A stretch of 64,000 bases of DNA from Nymphaea colorata. Lineage: Eukaryota > Streptophyta > Magnoliopsida > Nymphaeales > Nymphaeaceae. Location of the stretch: NCBI RefSeq assembly GCF_008831285.2, contig NC_045138.2, positions 3,140,143 to 3,204,142 of the forward strand, written 5' to 3'. Under the pieces are notes generated by a model. The model did no database searches and was not told the origin of the DNA. It saw nothing but the letters and a program-made list of their open reading frames with translations. The translations under genes were made by a program, and so were the position numbers. Of this stretch, positions 1 to 12,150 are shown in pieces. The number at the start of each line of letters is the position of its first letter. Position 1 is the stretch's first letter.

Positions 1-850
1 ATTTCTTTCCCGATTATAGCTATTGTTTTATGTTCGTTAATTAAGTGTTAAACATAATTGCATAATAGTTTTTGAATAAAAAACACCGAGTTTTTGAAAT
101 ATCTACTTTAAAAGGTCATTTGGCAGCAGAGATACTAGAACTAAAGATCTATAAATCTTGCCTAATTTTTATGACGGATTCCTGAAGCACTCATAAAGTG
201 TCCTTACTGCCAAACAACCCTTAAAAAAAATACATACTAAGAAGACAGATGTGCTTCGCTTTTGGAGGCATTTGAATGACATCAAATCCCCAACACCATG
301 ATCCAAAACTATATGATATGACATTTTAAATTTCTGTCTCTATCTTTCTTCCGTTTCTCTCTAATTAAGTTTTAAAAATACCAAGCTTTCAATGCTTTCA
401 GAGGTCGCCTTAAAAATTTTTGAAGGACATTCAGCAAGAAGAACATTGCGTTCCCAAAACATATGTTTATGTTAAGAGTGTCGTGCTCTTATTATAAGCA
501 ACTTTTCCCGTTTATGGCTACTGTTCTTATATCCAGTAATTTATGTATTAAACATAATTATAAAATATTTTTTCAAGCAAGAACATGAAGTTTTTGAAAC
601 ATATACTTTAAGAGATCATTTGGCAGTAGACAAGGTCGGAGCCAAGAATTTTTTGTCGCAGGGACCAAATTATAATTTCAAAATTTTAATAGGGGCCGAA
701 ATAGAAATTTTCAAATTATATATATATATTAAACTATTTTTTAAATTTACATATAATTTTTTTAAATTTTTAACCCCCTCTTCCCTCCACCCCTGATAGT
801 AGAGATCCTCTGTGAATGTCTCATAAATCTGCTGTAGAGATTAGAGTAAA
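1..850. repeat. diverged direct duplication, second copy interrupted by an insertion
   Basis: Bases 1-135 and about 500-632 are diverged copies of one sequence. Shared landmarks in the same order are TTTCCCG(A/T)TTAT, TTAAACATAATT, GTTTTTGAAA and (G/A)(G/A)TCATTTGGCAG. The second copy is broken at about 633-795 by a short transposon-like insert, then resumes at GATCC. No coding potential is visible. The larger unit (about 500 bp) is probably an old transposon or segmental fragment. Confidence 0.6.
634..795 (+). mobile_element. short non-autonomous element, GGAGCC family, copy A
   Basis: The AT-rich insert starts near GGTCGGAGCCAAG and ends near CCTCCACCCCTG, so its ends are roughly inverted. 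Flanks are GGCAGTAGA on the left and GATAGTAGA on the right, an imperfect 9-bp direct repeat (7 of 9). Copy 1 of the surrounding duplication, near base 125, reads through without the insert and serves as an empty site. No protein is encoded. Confidence 0.6.
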
Positions 851-1160
851 TTTATGAAACACTATAATTAATGTTTTGAATATCGTTCAATCGTTCAATC
901 TTTGTGACAGATTAAGTGCATAGGTGTGTTTCTTATCAAACACTCCTTTCTAAGGTGTTTGAATGACATCAAACTAGGTTTATTACTGATTGTGCCACTC
1001 TGTTGGTAGTGGTGGTGGGGATCCTTTGTCGTCCACAAATTGACATCATCCACATTGACAAGGCACCAGTCAAGGTAGTTATGAAAGGGGAACTAAAAAA
1101 AGGAGGACATTGTTTCTAGGAAAAAGTTCACCGGAAACATTTTTGAAGCCAATAAACCAT

Positions 1161-1368
1161 CCTGGTAATTTTGAGGGGTGGAGCCACGATTTTTTTGAGG
1201 GGTGGGCCGACAGTCCAATCTCTATATTCAGGTAAGGCCAAATTGAATTCAAATCCAAAAAATACATGGTGCAATTAAAAAGTTTTTTTTTTTAATGTAA
1301 TTTTTTTTTCATTGGTCAGGTGAGACCATGGCCTAGGCGGCCCCCCTCCCTTCGCCCCTGGTAATTTT
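1161..1368 (+). mobile_element. short non-autonomous element, GGAGCC family, copy B, with flanking direct repeats
   Basis: The direct repeat CCTGGTAATTTT occurs at 1161-1172 and again at 1357-1368. Between them, starting GAGGGGTGGAGCC and ending TTCGCCC, is a non-coding AT-rich body. The exact 12-bp flank is good evidence of a target-site duplication, possibly 9-12 bp. The transposase source is unknown; the long duplication would suit a Mutator-like or SINE mechanism. Confidence 0.65.
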
Positions 1369-3649
1369 CTTTACCAGCAATTAATTTTTTTTTTTCGGAT
1401 ATGGTAATTTCTTGGAGCACAATAAAATTGAGGTAAAAATTTACAAACAAGGAAAGAAAGGATAAAATTAGATCTCAGAGCTGAGGCAGGTGTAGACGAC
1501 GTGTATGGGTGATTGCTTACATAAAACTTAAAAAACTTTTTATTTTTTATATTGATATTTTTTGGATAATTTTTTCATTTATATTTTGATACCCATTTGA
1601 ACATTTAAAAATTTTAGACCTAGCGCCTTTTTTTAGTTTTGAGCGATGGAAAAAAAAATTGGTAAAAATCGAACACTTAGGTTTTGCTAAAAAATTATTT
1701 TAAATAAAATATAAACATCTTAATATATTTATAAAGCTATTTTTATATAAAACAGTAAGTTGTTTTTATGAATAGTATTTGATTTGTCTATTATCAAAAT
1801 TGATCCTGCAAGAGCTATTCATTTTCGCTTATTATAAAAACACTAGTGAAATAAAAAAGAAAAATTAACTTAAATAAATATTTTGCACCAACCTATTCTT
1901 ACAATTATATATGTATACATCTTTTCCACGGAGGAAAAGGAGTGATGCCATTTATTGCGAGGAATCTCATGAGCCACGCCTGAATCATCCCAGCCCTTCA
2001 TGTTTAAAGAAAACAGAAAGTAAAACGAGGTGAAAGGAGACCTGCACGTGAAGGAGAGCGAGAAATCCAAGGGTTAGAGAGGGAGAGAAGGTGGGCGGTG
2101 GTGGTGGTGGCGCCCACAGGGTGGCGGAGGAAGATAATGGTGGTGGCGAGAATGGAGAAGCCCGACAGCGCAATCGTAAAGTGAAATGAATGAGGAGATT
2201 CTGCATGCATCCCATCCCCATACACACACAGAACTCACTCCTCAGCTCTTCTGCTCACCATGGGCCACAGACTCTCTCTCTCTCTACAGAAGGAAAGTTT
2301 GAAGCGCTTTTCAGATTCGAGAGAGATCTGGTGCATGCTGGGAAATAAAGGAGGAGGAGATGAGGCCCACCCTACTGCCGGCAGCTATCCGGCCAGATTT
2401 CTTCATAAATTCTGGCCCGACCGACATGCTCGGTCGGGTTCTATGTTGCCAATGGGGTCCAACTCTACGCTCCCTTTCGACCCATCCCTTTTGGCTTAGG
2501 CCCCTATCTCCTCCTTAATATCCTCTTCTTTACATATATATATATATATATATATATCCTAATAGGATCTGCTCGGTAGTTATGTCACACGGACTCTTAA
2601 GAAAAAAAGAGCCGTAGCCGTATCGACACGATGCTGGTGATGGTGCAGCTCCGACATACACCCAAACCACATTCTTTCTTATGCAAGTTCAAAAATTTTT
2701 TTTATTTTTTTTCTTCTCCCTGTCTCTTTCTTTTTTTATGTATAAGATAAAAGTTAAAAGTCTTTCTTTTAAGTATAGTAATAAAAGTAAAAAAATAAAA
2801 AAAAAGAATAGATTAAGCTATATATTATATATATACACCTTCGCCGCATCCTCATACCCAAATTTTTTTGAGATACATCACACCAGCACTGACACCTCAT
2901 GACACAGCTCGATAGGCAGCTCATTGGCAACTGAGAGCCGCTCCATCTGCTTAATTGAGCTGCTGAGTGTGCAAAATGGACGGAGCTCCTACTCCACATC
3001 CATGGCTTACCACTTTCTTCTACAACTCATCTCTGCCACCCAGGATAAATTTTGCATGTTTGGTTCATCAATCTAAACAAAGTCCAAACCTGAACTTAAA
3101 ATCTAAGGGTTTTTCTAAACAGTTCCTTTCACTTATTTTTGAAATTTTTCGTGTATCATGGAACCATCCTTCTTTTCCCTTGGTGTCAGCGTAGCCACAA
3201 CTGCCTACACTAGCCTCTCAAAATTAGTTTAATAATATATGTTAATGTTTTGATATAATTGATTGTTATACATTTAAGTACCACAAAGAAATTAATGATA
3301 TTGAATGAGTGTCCCCACCAAAAAAAATTTCTGGCTCTGCTGGTGCTTGGTGTTCGAGCAGTCTTGTGCACTTCACCTCTTTTTTTGGTACACTGAAAAT
3401 TCAAAAATCCAAGATATGGTGCTTGCTTTGGAGAGTTTGGTCATGTTCTTTCTAGTGGCATACTATGTTGAGAAATAATGTTTTCTTTAAAGGATAGAGG
3501 TATGACTTTGAAGTATTACTTTTCAATTTTCTGGTGGACGTCACCTCCACCACTATTATGACTTTTTGGCACCCTGATCTTATCTCTAATTTTTTGCATC
3601 ATTTGTGCCTCTAATTTGTTGTATGTTTTACATGCATTGCTTTTTGATG
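1369..3649. other. intergenic, no supported gene
   Basis: This stretch is AT-rich with short open frames only. A GC-richer patch at 1980-2500 has a CT tract and an ATG-led frame at 2260-2499, but neither resembles a known protein. A (TA)n tract lies at 2534-2557. Poly-T and CT-rich sequence at 2690-2740 looks like ordinary low-complexity DNA. Confidence 0.5.
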
Positions 3650-3820
3650 CATGGTCCTGATCCCACCTCAATTTTTTTTAGAAAAATTTACATATAAATT
3701 TTAAAAAAAATCACTTGTTTTATATAAAAATTTTAAAAAGTGATATTTTGGCCCTAGTAAAAATTTAGAAACTTTAATTCAGCCCTCTTCATAAAAAATG
3801 TCTGGCTCCATCCCTACTTC
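3650..3820 (-). mobile_element. GGAGCC-family element, minus orientation
   Basis: Read on the - strand it begins near GGATGGAGCCAGAC. It has the same internal landmarks as the copy at 60805-61010: an AATTAAAGTTT-like block, then GGGCCAAAATATCA, then a run of A and T. It ends near GAGGTGGGATCAGG. Non-coding. Boundaries are approximate because no clear target duplication is visible. Confidence 0.5.
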
Positions 3821-4249
3821 GATGTATTTCATTAGAATGAATTTGTTTTCATATCTCTATCTCTCTTTGGCCTTGTTGCCCTCTCCTTTAGTGGTGGAGA
3901 TAGAAAAATTGGCTAAAAGGTCACTTGTTTAAAGGCCTAGTGTGGGCAACTGCCCATGCCAGCCCACATGTGGCGATGCCACTGCTCTCGCTCCCTTTTT
4001 CCTTTATGTCTCCGCAGAAACAATTGCCCTTCCTCTCATCAGAGCCGTAAGGAGGGGGACAGATGTCTTCTCACAGACATGCCGGGCAAGAGAAGGAAGG
4101 TCGATCAGGGACGGAAAGCATGAAAGAAAGCACAAGTAAAAAAAACATGAAAAGTGGGCCGACCGATCAGCAGCTGCTAGTCTGCAATAGGACTCTAGAT
4201 AACTGTTGGATGGCAAACATTTGAATATTAATTTGTAAAAGAACCACAA

Positions 4250-4650
4250 TTGTCGCTAAAGCCATTTTAAACTATTGTCACATTATAAACCATCATTAAT
4301 GCCATTATGGTGACTATTTCTTACTACAAAATTTTAAATAGTAGCCATACAGCAACATTCAACATGTGACATGATTGGATCTTCCTATATATATGCATAT
4401 ATGGAAGAAATGAATTCAGACTCGTCTTTTTTTTTTATACATGAGTGAAGGATGACTCTAGTTATCTAGAGTTATCCAGTCACTTAACCAAGGCTGTCCA
4501 TCTAAAGCAGATGGATAGTTGTGAAAACAACAATAAATAAAAATATGTAAATTAATATTAGATGACGAAAATGTTTATATCCTTATTATTCTTATTTTTC
4601 TCTTAACTGTCATCGTATTGGATCAGACGGTGCAGAATGGATGGATGACG
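4250..4650 (+). repeat. composite interspersed repeat, copy 1 of 3
   Basis: There are two modules. The first begins GTCGCTAAAGCCA. The second contains GAGTGAAGGATGACTCTAG, then GGCTGTCCATCTAA, then a block ending TTAACTGTC followed by GGATCAGACGGT. The same modules recur at 45155-45640 and, with the second module inverted, at 59130-59670. Non-coding, of unknown class; probably a non-autonomous transposon. Confidence 0.55.
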
Positions 4651-5719
4651 AAAATGTTCATCTCCTTCTTTTTGCTATGTCAGCAAAAATATGTCACATA
4701 TTTCAAACCTGAAATAATCAAATGCCCCCTAAGAATATTGTGCTTGATGGCCACATATACCAAATCCATGGCTAATTAGAAATATCTTTTATATGTAGTC
4801 ATCAGTGAACAACCATTATATTTCATGCCTTTGGCAAGAATGAGGATTTCATGGATTCAAAATTAGGCCACCCTTTTAACCTTAAATTCATGGTTTTTAA
4901 CATATAGTATGGATTTAAAATCGATACTATTGAGATCCTCTGAAAACACAACTTTTTATGCAGCCGTAGATGTAAGATCTGAGGCTATCAAATGCAACCT
5001 TAGGAAAACCCAAATTGTGAATGGCAGATTGAAGTTGATTTTAATAACACTACATATATTGTGCTTGTGGAATCATTCCTAGATGGAACAGTAAGTTTGA
5101 ATGTCAGGCTTCACCGTGTCATTCCACCATATCCATCAACTAAGATGACCAACTCGAGGCAGCAAAAAGATGGGTACACCCATTGGTTGGTCGCAACTGC
5201 ACATGTATCATACGCAAGTTGTTGCGGTACATTTGAGTGTTAACTTTGGGTGAGCAGGGTTTTCCACAGCACAGTAGAAAGTTCAAGCCTCCACTCGACC
5301 CCTCATTCATCTATGGTAGATGGTATGCTTTCGGTGTTTTTGGGTGTCGTGCCGCACAAAAGATTGATGCTCATGAAATTTGAAATGGAGATGATAGATT
5401 GCCTAGCAGCCCTCACCCCAACCATTGTGCGAACCCCTTCGAAGATAATTTGAGCATTACGCTGACTTTAAATATGGCCGAACCAAGACCCAAGTGGTCA
5501 AAGAAAGTAGTTTATGCAATACCTCACTAGACAAAGTGTAGTTAGTTGGGTTAGAAAGGCCATGGTAAAGATTCATTTAGTGTTATAAAACGATTATGCT
5601 CAAAATAGAAACCAGGCTAGGTATATTTCTATATTAGAACAGCTGCTATAACAACTACACATAAAGTGATGTTATAGTAACGGTTCACACATTTTTTCCC
5701 TTATTTGTTTAGGTCTACC

Positions 5720-5773
<54 letters not shown>

Positions 5774-7097
5774 GTGGAGTATATTTTAATTAGAATTGTT
5801 TTACTGAAAGTTCTTGATTATTTTCACAGTTAAAATTTTGTGCTATAAGAGCTGTTAATTTTTAATGGTTAGAAGAAAACATGTTTAACCTTAAATGTTT
5901 TGAAGAAAGAGATAGAGAAATTGGTACAAACCAAACAGTTAAGTCAGGAAGGAACAAAAACCAAACTCTTTAATTTTTTGTAAAAAAAAATATATCTTAA
6001 ATAAAATATGTACATCCTTATATACTTAAGGAAATTATTTTGGTATAAAACATGTTTTGATTCAAGTTATTTTTAAGAAAAGTGTAGTTTTTTCTATTAT
6101 CAAAATATTGATCTTATGGGAGCCATTCTCTTTTTCTTTTATAAAGACACTATTAAAGTCCAGAATTGGTCAATTTAGTATATACTATATGTTTTACATC
6201 AAATAATTCTAAAATCTTATCGGGAAAGTTAGACTAAAAAAAAACTTTAAACATCATATTTAAAACATTTGGTTTTTTTTCAGACCTAATTTGATGTCTA
6301 CCAATTTTCATATATATATATATATATATATATAATGGACATCTCATAATGGGTTCTATTTCATACTGAGAGAGAGAGAGAGAGAGAGAGAATTTACTTT
6401 TTCTCTTTACATGTATATATAGAAAATGAGTTCAATCAATCCCAAAATGACAAAAAAAACCCTCTTATCAAATCCAAATTGGCAGCGCCATTGGTCTTCA
6501 CCAGAGATCCAAATCAGGAAGCGAGTCACGGAATGGCAGCTGATCCTCTGAGATGACGTTCCACATGACAGTGATTTGATGTTGATGATGCTGATCAGGA
6601 GTGCATGTGATCTGACTCTTATACAGAATCCCGAGCCAATGCTTCCCTACATCCAAATGGATCCACACCCAGATCCAATCAGGCTCCTCCAAGTATCAGT
6701 TAACGTTAACTAAAATTACTTCTTGGCACAAGTGCTGGGTCATGGACGGATCATCCAGACGGGTAGAGAATTTCACATTCTTTTATATATATATATATAT
6801 ATATAAAAGAAAGGAACTGACTAAAACTAGTTTTTCGTATTTAAAATAAAAGTAATGTGAAATAAAACATCACTATGTTCTAAATTAATAAATTTTAGAT
6901 TGAATTGCTGATTTGAGAGCTGAAACGCAACGGACGATCTGTTCAACAGGGTACCGGACAAAGAGTTTAGACCGCAGTTTATAGGCTACGAATCCGGCCG
7001 GCAGCAGGCCGTGCCCAATTTTCCGGCGTAGTTCTATGGACCAGACACAAGTGAGTCAGGCAAGATCAGTGAAGTCAAAGACCAGGGCTACTCTGAG
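4651..7097. other. intergenic with microsatellites, no supported gene
   Basis: Contents are AT-rich sequence, a (TA)n tract at 5723-5769, another at 6311-6334 and a (GA)n tract at 6368-6390. A frame on the - strand at 6498-6692 has unusual aromatic content but no ATG and an in-frame stop just upstream, so I do not call it a gene. The GC-richer part at 6900-7050 may begin the promoter of the response regulator. Confidence 0.5.
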
Positions 7098-7470
7098 TTG
7101 ACTGAAGCTAGGCAGAACGAGAGGGCATTGCTGCCATTCCATAACTGGGAAGTCCATGTCAACCTCCTGCAGATCTTGCAATATCCAGCATGTGGGGACA
7201 TCTTTCTCTCTCTTCATATTACAGAACAAAGTCAGGGATATTATAATCTCCTCCTCTTTCAGGGATATTATAACCTTTCTCTATCTCTCATTCTCTCTCT
7301 TTCTTTCTGCATTAATTTAAGTCAAATTGCGCTCTGCTCTACAAATGCATGTTTCTCTTCCAATGTCTCATATCTCAAGAAAGAGAAAGAGAGAGAGAAG
7401 CAAAATGGGGAGGACGAGGAGAGAGAGAGAAAGGAGGAGGGCTACTCTATGAGGAAAAGGAGGGGAGGGA

Positions 7471-7479
7471 ATATTTAAT
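7471..7479 (+). promoter_or_regulatory. possible TATA element of the response regulator
   Basis: ATATTTAAT lies about 115 bases upstream of the chosen ATG, inside a purine-rich leader. It would place transcription start near 7500. The position is plausible, but AT-rich motifs are common in this window. Confidence 0.25.
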
Positions 7480-7591
7480 GGATGTACATCAAACTGCGTG
7501 GTTCTGCTGTGGTTGTAGTATAGGACGGAAAGCAAGGGAAACCGGGGGAAGGGAGGTCAGGTGGGGAAGGAGGAGTGAGGACAGAGCAGCC

Positions 7592-10127
7592 ATGACTGAC
7601 AGCACGCTGTCGCCACCTTGCCTTCATGTCTTGGCCGTTGATGACTGCCTCATTGACCGGAAAATTGTCGAGAAGATCCTCAAATCCGGCGGACTCTTCA
7701 AGGGTACGCTTAATCTCTAACGTCCTTGACGCCCTGTTGCTAGAACTCGTCATTTCCTTATGTGGGTGTCTCTTTGTCTCCCTTTTCAATTCTTGATTTT
7801 ATGGTGGTGAAGAAAATCTGCGTGTTCTGTTCTTCTTTATTTTGCTGTTTGGTTTTTTTGGTGTTCCTTTTCTTCTTGTCTTACGTTAAGCTCTTCACAG
7901 TGGTCTGAAGTTAGGCATCGATTGGTTCTGCTTCTTTCACAGAGTAAATCTAAATCCGCTTTTGCTCCTTTTCTTGTTGTTTCAGTTCTGGTTTCACTGG
8001 TAATATGAGGGAAATGCGAGGTTTGGCCTTTGTGGGGTCTCTGTTGTCCACCTTTCCGATTCATTTGTGTTTCGTTCTTAGCCCTTTTCCTCTCGTTTCT
8101 GTGTTGGTTTCTAAGGGTTATACGAATGAAAGTTAAGTTTGGGCTTTATGGCTTTTCTGTTTCCCATAATTTAGAGTTGTCGTCGTTGTTCCTTTTCTTT
8201 CTTCTGGGTGTCGGTTTCTATAACTGCAAAATAAGAAAATCTGGCCTCGTTTGTCCTGTTTTCCCTTTCCCTGGCCATGTGAAGATGCACTTTCCTTTCT
8301 TCTCCTCTTTCTTTATGCTGAGGCTGGCCTTTAAATGGTTAAGATACTCTTCCGTGAAATCATTTCTTTCTATAATAGCGAATATAAAAAGTACATGCAG
8401 TATGAGGTTTTTCACATGCACTCTTCGTCTGAACTGGAGTTCTGGTCAAGTTTTTCTGTTTTTTATTTGTATTTTTCAATTTTACTTCTTGATTCTAATG
8501 GTAACAGATGGCTGTTTGTTTTTTAAGGACCATAAAATGTTTTCCTCGGCTCTCTCCAGAAAACGCTGTTCTACGAAACTGTTTTGAGAGTTTCATTGGT
8601 GCCTCCTGAGTGGGGGTCTTATTTCTTATGGGGTTATGCTGGAACCTGCGTTTGCTCCAGATTCATCACCTAATATTTTTCACAATCTGCCAGTTTCTTA
8701 TTTTTCATTTGTTTTCTGTTCGTTTGAGGTTCATCTTATTGGCTTTTTCTTTTTCTTTTTCTTTTTCTTTTTCTTTAGTGTGTTTCATTTTCTTTTTGTC
8801 CTTTTTATTTTAACCATGTCTGTATGTACCCTTATTTATTTATCTCCTCTGGATGTGGAGAATGCCTGCAGGTTCATTTCTGGCGTTTCATCCTTCTGTA
8901 CTGCTCTAATTTGCCCTTCTTTTTTCAGTCACTTCTGTTGATAGCGCCAAGAAGGCCATGGAAGTTCTTGGTTTGAATGAGGAAGTCGACGGCCCAACTA
9001 ATACTAGTGTAAATACATTCATTCTCTTCCTATATTAGTTGCCTCTCTTCCTGTTAGTTGCTGTCTCAACTATTATGGAGTCTTCGAATAAAGCTTATTA
9101 CCTGTATTATTGGTACTCTTTCTACAAACTACTTGAAGGTTGACTGGTGTTCAATGTTTTACCGTGTTCGAAAGACCTATGTTTTACTGCCATTTTGGTC
9201 CTTCCGTAGCTGATCTTCATGGGTATCTCTAATATGTTCTTTCAGATAAACTCCAACGTGACCAGTGTGGTACCAATGAAATTATGTGAGAAATTTTATC
9301 TGTTTCCATGTAACAAGTTTGGAAGTCCTCACCTCTGAGCCACTGTTGAACTTTAATAATCAGCCATGGCAGCTGTACTATGCGTCTTATTCTTTTCATG
9401 AGATGTCAGTGTGTACCATTTACTGCTGATGACAGGACTCTGTCTACTGATTTAAAATATCTACAAAGATGGAAGTGGAACCATCATGTACCAGGAGCAT
9501 TCATTTGCCAAAAAATTGATTGTTTGATTTTGTAAATTCATTTTTGTAACTCGTATATTAATTTTCTTTCTTCTTATTTTGTAGGATAATCAAATCGATA
9601 TCATCCTCACCGACTACTGTATGCCTGAAATGACCGGCTACGATCTTCTGAAGATGGTTAAGGTGATATGGCTTTTGGAAATTTTCCTGTTCTCCGATAT
9701 TTGGAATTAGTTTCTTCTTTTATTTTCAGCCTGACTTTTTTGTCTTGTTCGAAATCTCAGGAACACAGTCGGCTGAAATCAATTCCTGTGGTTATAATGT
9801 CATCTGAGAACGAGCCTCAGAGGATTAAGAGGTAACTGTTCGACAAATTTGGAATAAGATAACTAGAAGTACCATCAACTCTTGAGCTTGTGTTCAGGGC
9901 TGAAAGAATCTGCTTCATGTTGTTCTGCATTTAGGTGCCTGTCAGAAGGAGCTGAAGACTTCATCCTCAAGCCTCTTCAACTAGCACATGTCAACAAACT
10001 GAGAAGCTATGCAAGACCTGCAACTTCAACAGCGAAGGCCACCAAGAAGAGAAAGCTACCCCCGGATATATTACCTGAAAATGAAACAGAGAGACGACCA
10101 CGCCTTACAGGCGTAGCCGTTGCCTGA
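7592..10127 (+). CDS. ARR: type-A cytokinin response regulator
   Basis: Five exons join in frame: 7592-7703, 8929-9008, 9585-9662, 9761-9831 and 9935-10127, giving 177 aa. Every intron is GT-AG. The protein is almost all receiver domain. The acidic pair is Asp17-Asp18, the phosphoacceptor is Asp74 in ILTDYCMP, the conserved Ser/Thr lies in the VIMSSE strand (about 104-105), and the switch Lys is Lys126 in FILKP. A short tail of about 45 residues carries a basic KKRK patch and has no Myb/GARP DNA-binding domain, so this is type A, not type B. Such proteins accept phosphate from histidine phosphotransfer proteins and dampen cytokinin signalling in nucleus and cytosol. The start at 7592 puts the receiver near the N terminus as in the family; the frame is open further upstream, back to an ATG at 7349. 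Intron 1 (7704-8928) is pyrimidine-rich. Residue 19 is Cys where Ser is more usual in VDDS. The short tail suggests the ARR8/ARR9 side of the family, but that is a guess. Confidence 0.92.
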
Positions 10128-11139
10128 AGCACTTTGTCTTGGTCCTGCACCACCCTGCCTTCTCTCTAACTAAACACTAGGCTACCTCCAGTATCCCTCA
10201 ACTGCTTCCACTCTATTTCTATGGAAGAAGGGATTTTGTTTTAGGCATCATTGGTTTCCTGTTGTGTGTATTTATCTCGGTGTATGTGGAGTGTAATATT
10301 GGGGGATTGAGCTTCCATCTTTTTTAGCCTTTCTTTTCTTTTCTTTCCTTTTTTTTTCCTTTGTTCTCTGCGTACATGTAATTGTATTTTGCATTATGAA
10401 AATTAATCACTGAGCTCTCTCCTGATCATGGGAAAGTGGAAGCAAGTTTCACTCTGTGAGTGCGTTTTTGGTTCTCCAAAGCATGGCTGCTAAATATTCC
10501 AAGTGCAACTCTTCCATTGTAGGAAAAGTGCTTCTCAGTTTCTTCTTTAACCAGATTCTCTCTCTCAGTTCCACTAATGGCACATCTGTCACTTTCTCTG
10601 CAAGCCTCCGCTTCTGTAATTTCTTCACTTTCATTTTGCTTCTGTTTTCTCGTATCAATACATTTAGGCACTGTGTGGGCACTTGCCCATACAGACCAAC
10701 AAAAAATGATTATTTTTATATCGATATTTTAGTTTTGCATCTTGGTGCTTGTTAAAAATTTAAAAATTTTTATAACTACTGTTCCTTACCAAGAATTTTC
10801 TGACTCCACCACATAGAAAGCATGAGTGGTAGGTCATCATAAAAGACAAGAAGTTGCTTCCAATGCAAGTGACTCCTATGGGCAGAAAAGTTTCCACAAT
10901 TATGGTACCTAAAGCCTAAGGTGTTCCCGCATGTGCATGCAGATTCTGTCAGCACAGTGAAGGTGCAGATCCAACGCACTGTGTTATCATCATCACCATG
11001 ATTTACTTTTTTTAACATGTAATCAATGTTTCGAGCTTAATAGCTTCTCACTGCTGATTCCCTGGCGCTGCTCTCCCTTTTTTCACAAACTTGGACCCCT
11101 CTTTTGTTCATTTTCTCTTGTCAACGTTTGGGGCCAAAA

Positions 11140-11173
<34 letters not shown>

Positions 11174-11285
11174 ATGTGATCCATCCAATACCAGTTGCAA
11201 ATGGTGCCACTTGTTTATTGCCTTTGGTTGAAACAGTTGGAGATGGAAAGTGGGGAGATATGAGAAAGGTGGAGTGTATACCCTG
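10128..11285. other. 3' flank of the response regulator and intergenic DNA
   Basis: The first 250 bases are T-rich and probably the 3' UTR of the response regulator. At 10670-10810 lies a degraded piece of the GGAGCC repeat family (GTGTGGGCACTTGCCC, then AT-rich, then CTGACTCCACC). A (CT)n tract lies at 11144-11170. No gene is supported. Confidence 0.45.
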
Positions 11286-11395
11286 TGTCCAAAATCTCCA
11301 TGGCAGCCAACCCCCATCCTTTCAAAGCTAAGAAAGATACTGTCCAAAATCTCCATAGCAGCCAACCCCCATCCTTTCAAAGCTAAGAAAGATAC
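11286..11395. repeat. 55-bp tandem duplication
   Basis: Two adjacent 55-bp units, 11286-11340 and 11341-11395, differ at one base (ATGGCAGCC versus ATAGCAGCC). They sit between two CT tracts. Non-coding. The near identity means the duplication is recent. Confidence 0.92.
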
Positions 11396-11537
11396 TCTCT
11401 CTCTCTCTCTCTCTTCTCTACCCATTAAAGGAAGTTGGCAATGGCGAATGACATTGAAACCAAGAAAACTTGTTTAGGTTTGGGACGCCAAGAACCTGCA
11501 TGAGAATGAGACCCCATTAACTCTGTACCCCCTGAAA

Positions 11538-11710
11538 AGGATAGAGCCAGAAATTTCTGGTTAAGAGGCACTAACAATAAACTTTAAATTTTTAAAGAGC
11601 ATCAACATGTAAATTAGAAAAATTTCCCTAAAGTCTCGATATAAAATTATGTTTTTTTTTAATGGCTTAGTGTGGGCAATTGCCCGCACCTGCCTTCGCC
11701 CTCTTAACTC
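11538..11710 (+). mobile_element. GGAGCC-family element
   Basis: It begins near GGATAGAGCCAGAAATTTCTGG and carries the same AT-rich order of blocks. It ends after GTGTGGGCAATTGCCCGCAC and CCTTCGCCCTC. The same GTGTGGGCAA(C/T)TGCCC block recurs near 3935 and, in diverged form, near 10673. Non-coding. Confidence 0.5.
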
Positions 11711-12102
11711 TTTGACTTCCAACGTTATAAGAAGCAAATAAGTATTGGATCCCCTCACTCCCCTCTGTGCCTTTTTCCTTCTTGCCATCACAGAGCTCAA
11801 TTATTACCACTCTAATTTTAACTCCTATTTTCCTACCAATTATATGTGACTGGGTTTAGGCGCTGAAGTTGAAATAGAGATAAGCTGTTCGAGTAAAAAC
11901 TGTAGCTGTCAGGGTTTCATTTTATTTGGGTGATGAAATCACTGCATGAAGATGCTCAAGACCCTTCCCGCCGTTACTCAAACAAGGAAGGTGCAGTGAC
12001 TTTAGCATGGAAATCAATGGAATTTTGCTCCCACAGAAAGCCCTGATGCGGAGCCCATAATGTTTGGTTATTTTGTAAAACAATAATTTTTGTAATTCAA
12101 TT

Positions 12103-12150
<48 letters not shown>

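Noticed and set aside
2260-2499. 79-codon + strand ATG-led frame
   Set aside because: It begins in a CT tract (Leu-Ser repeats), shows no homology I recognise and has no neighbouring exon.
8030-8587. 185-codon + strand open frame
   Set aside because: It lies inside intron 1 of the response regulator. It is T-rich low-complexity sequence with Phe/Leu-rich translation and no domain.
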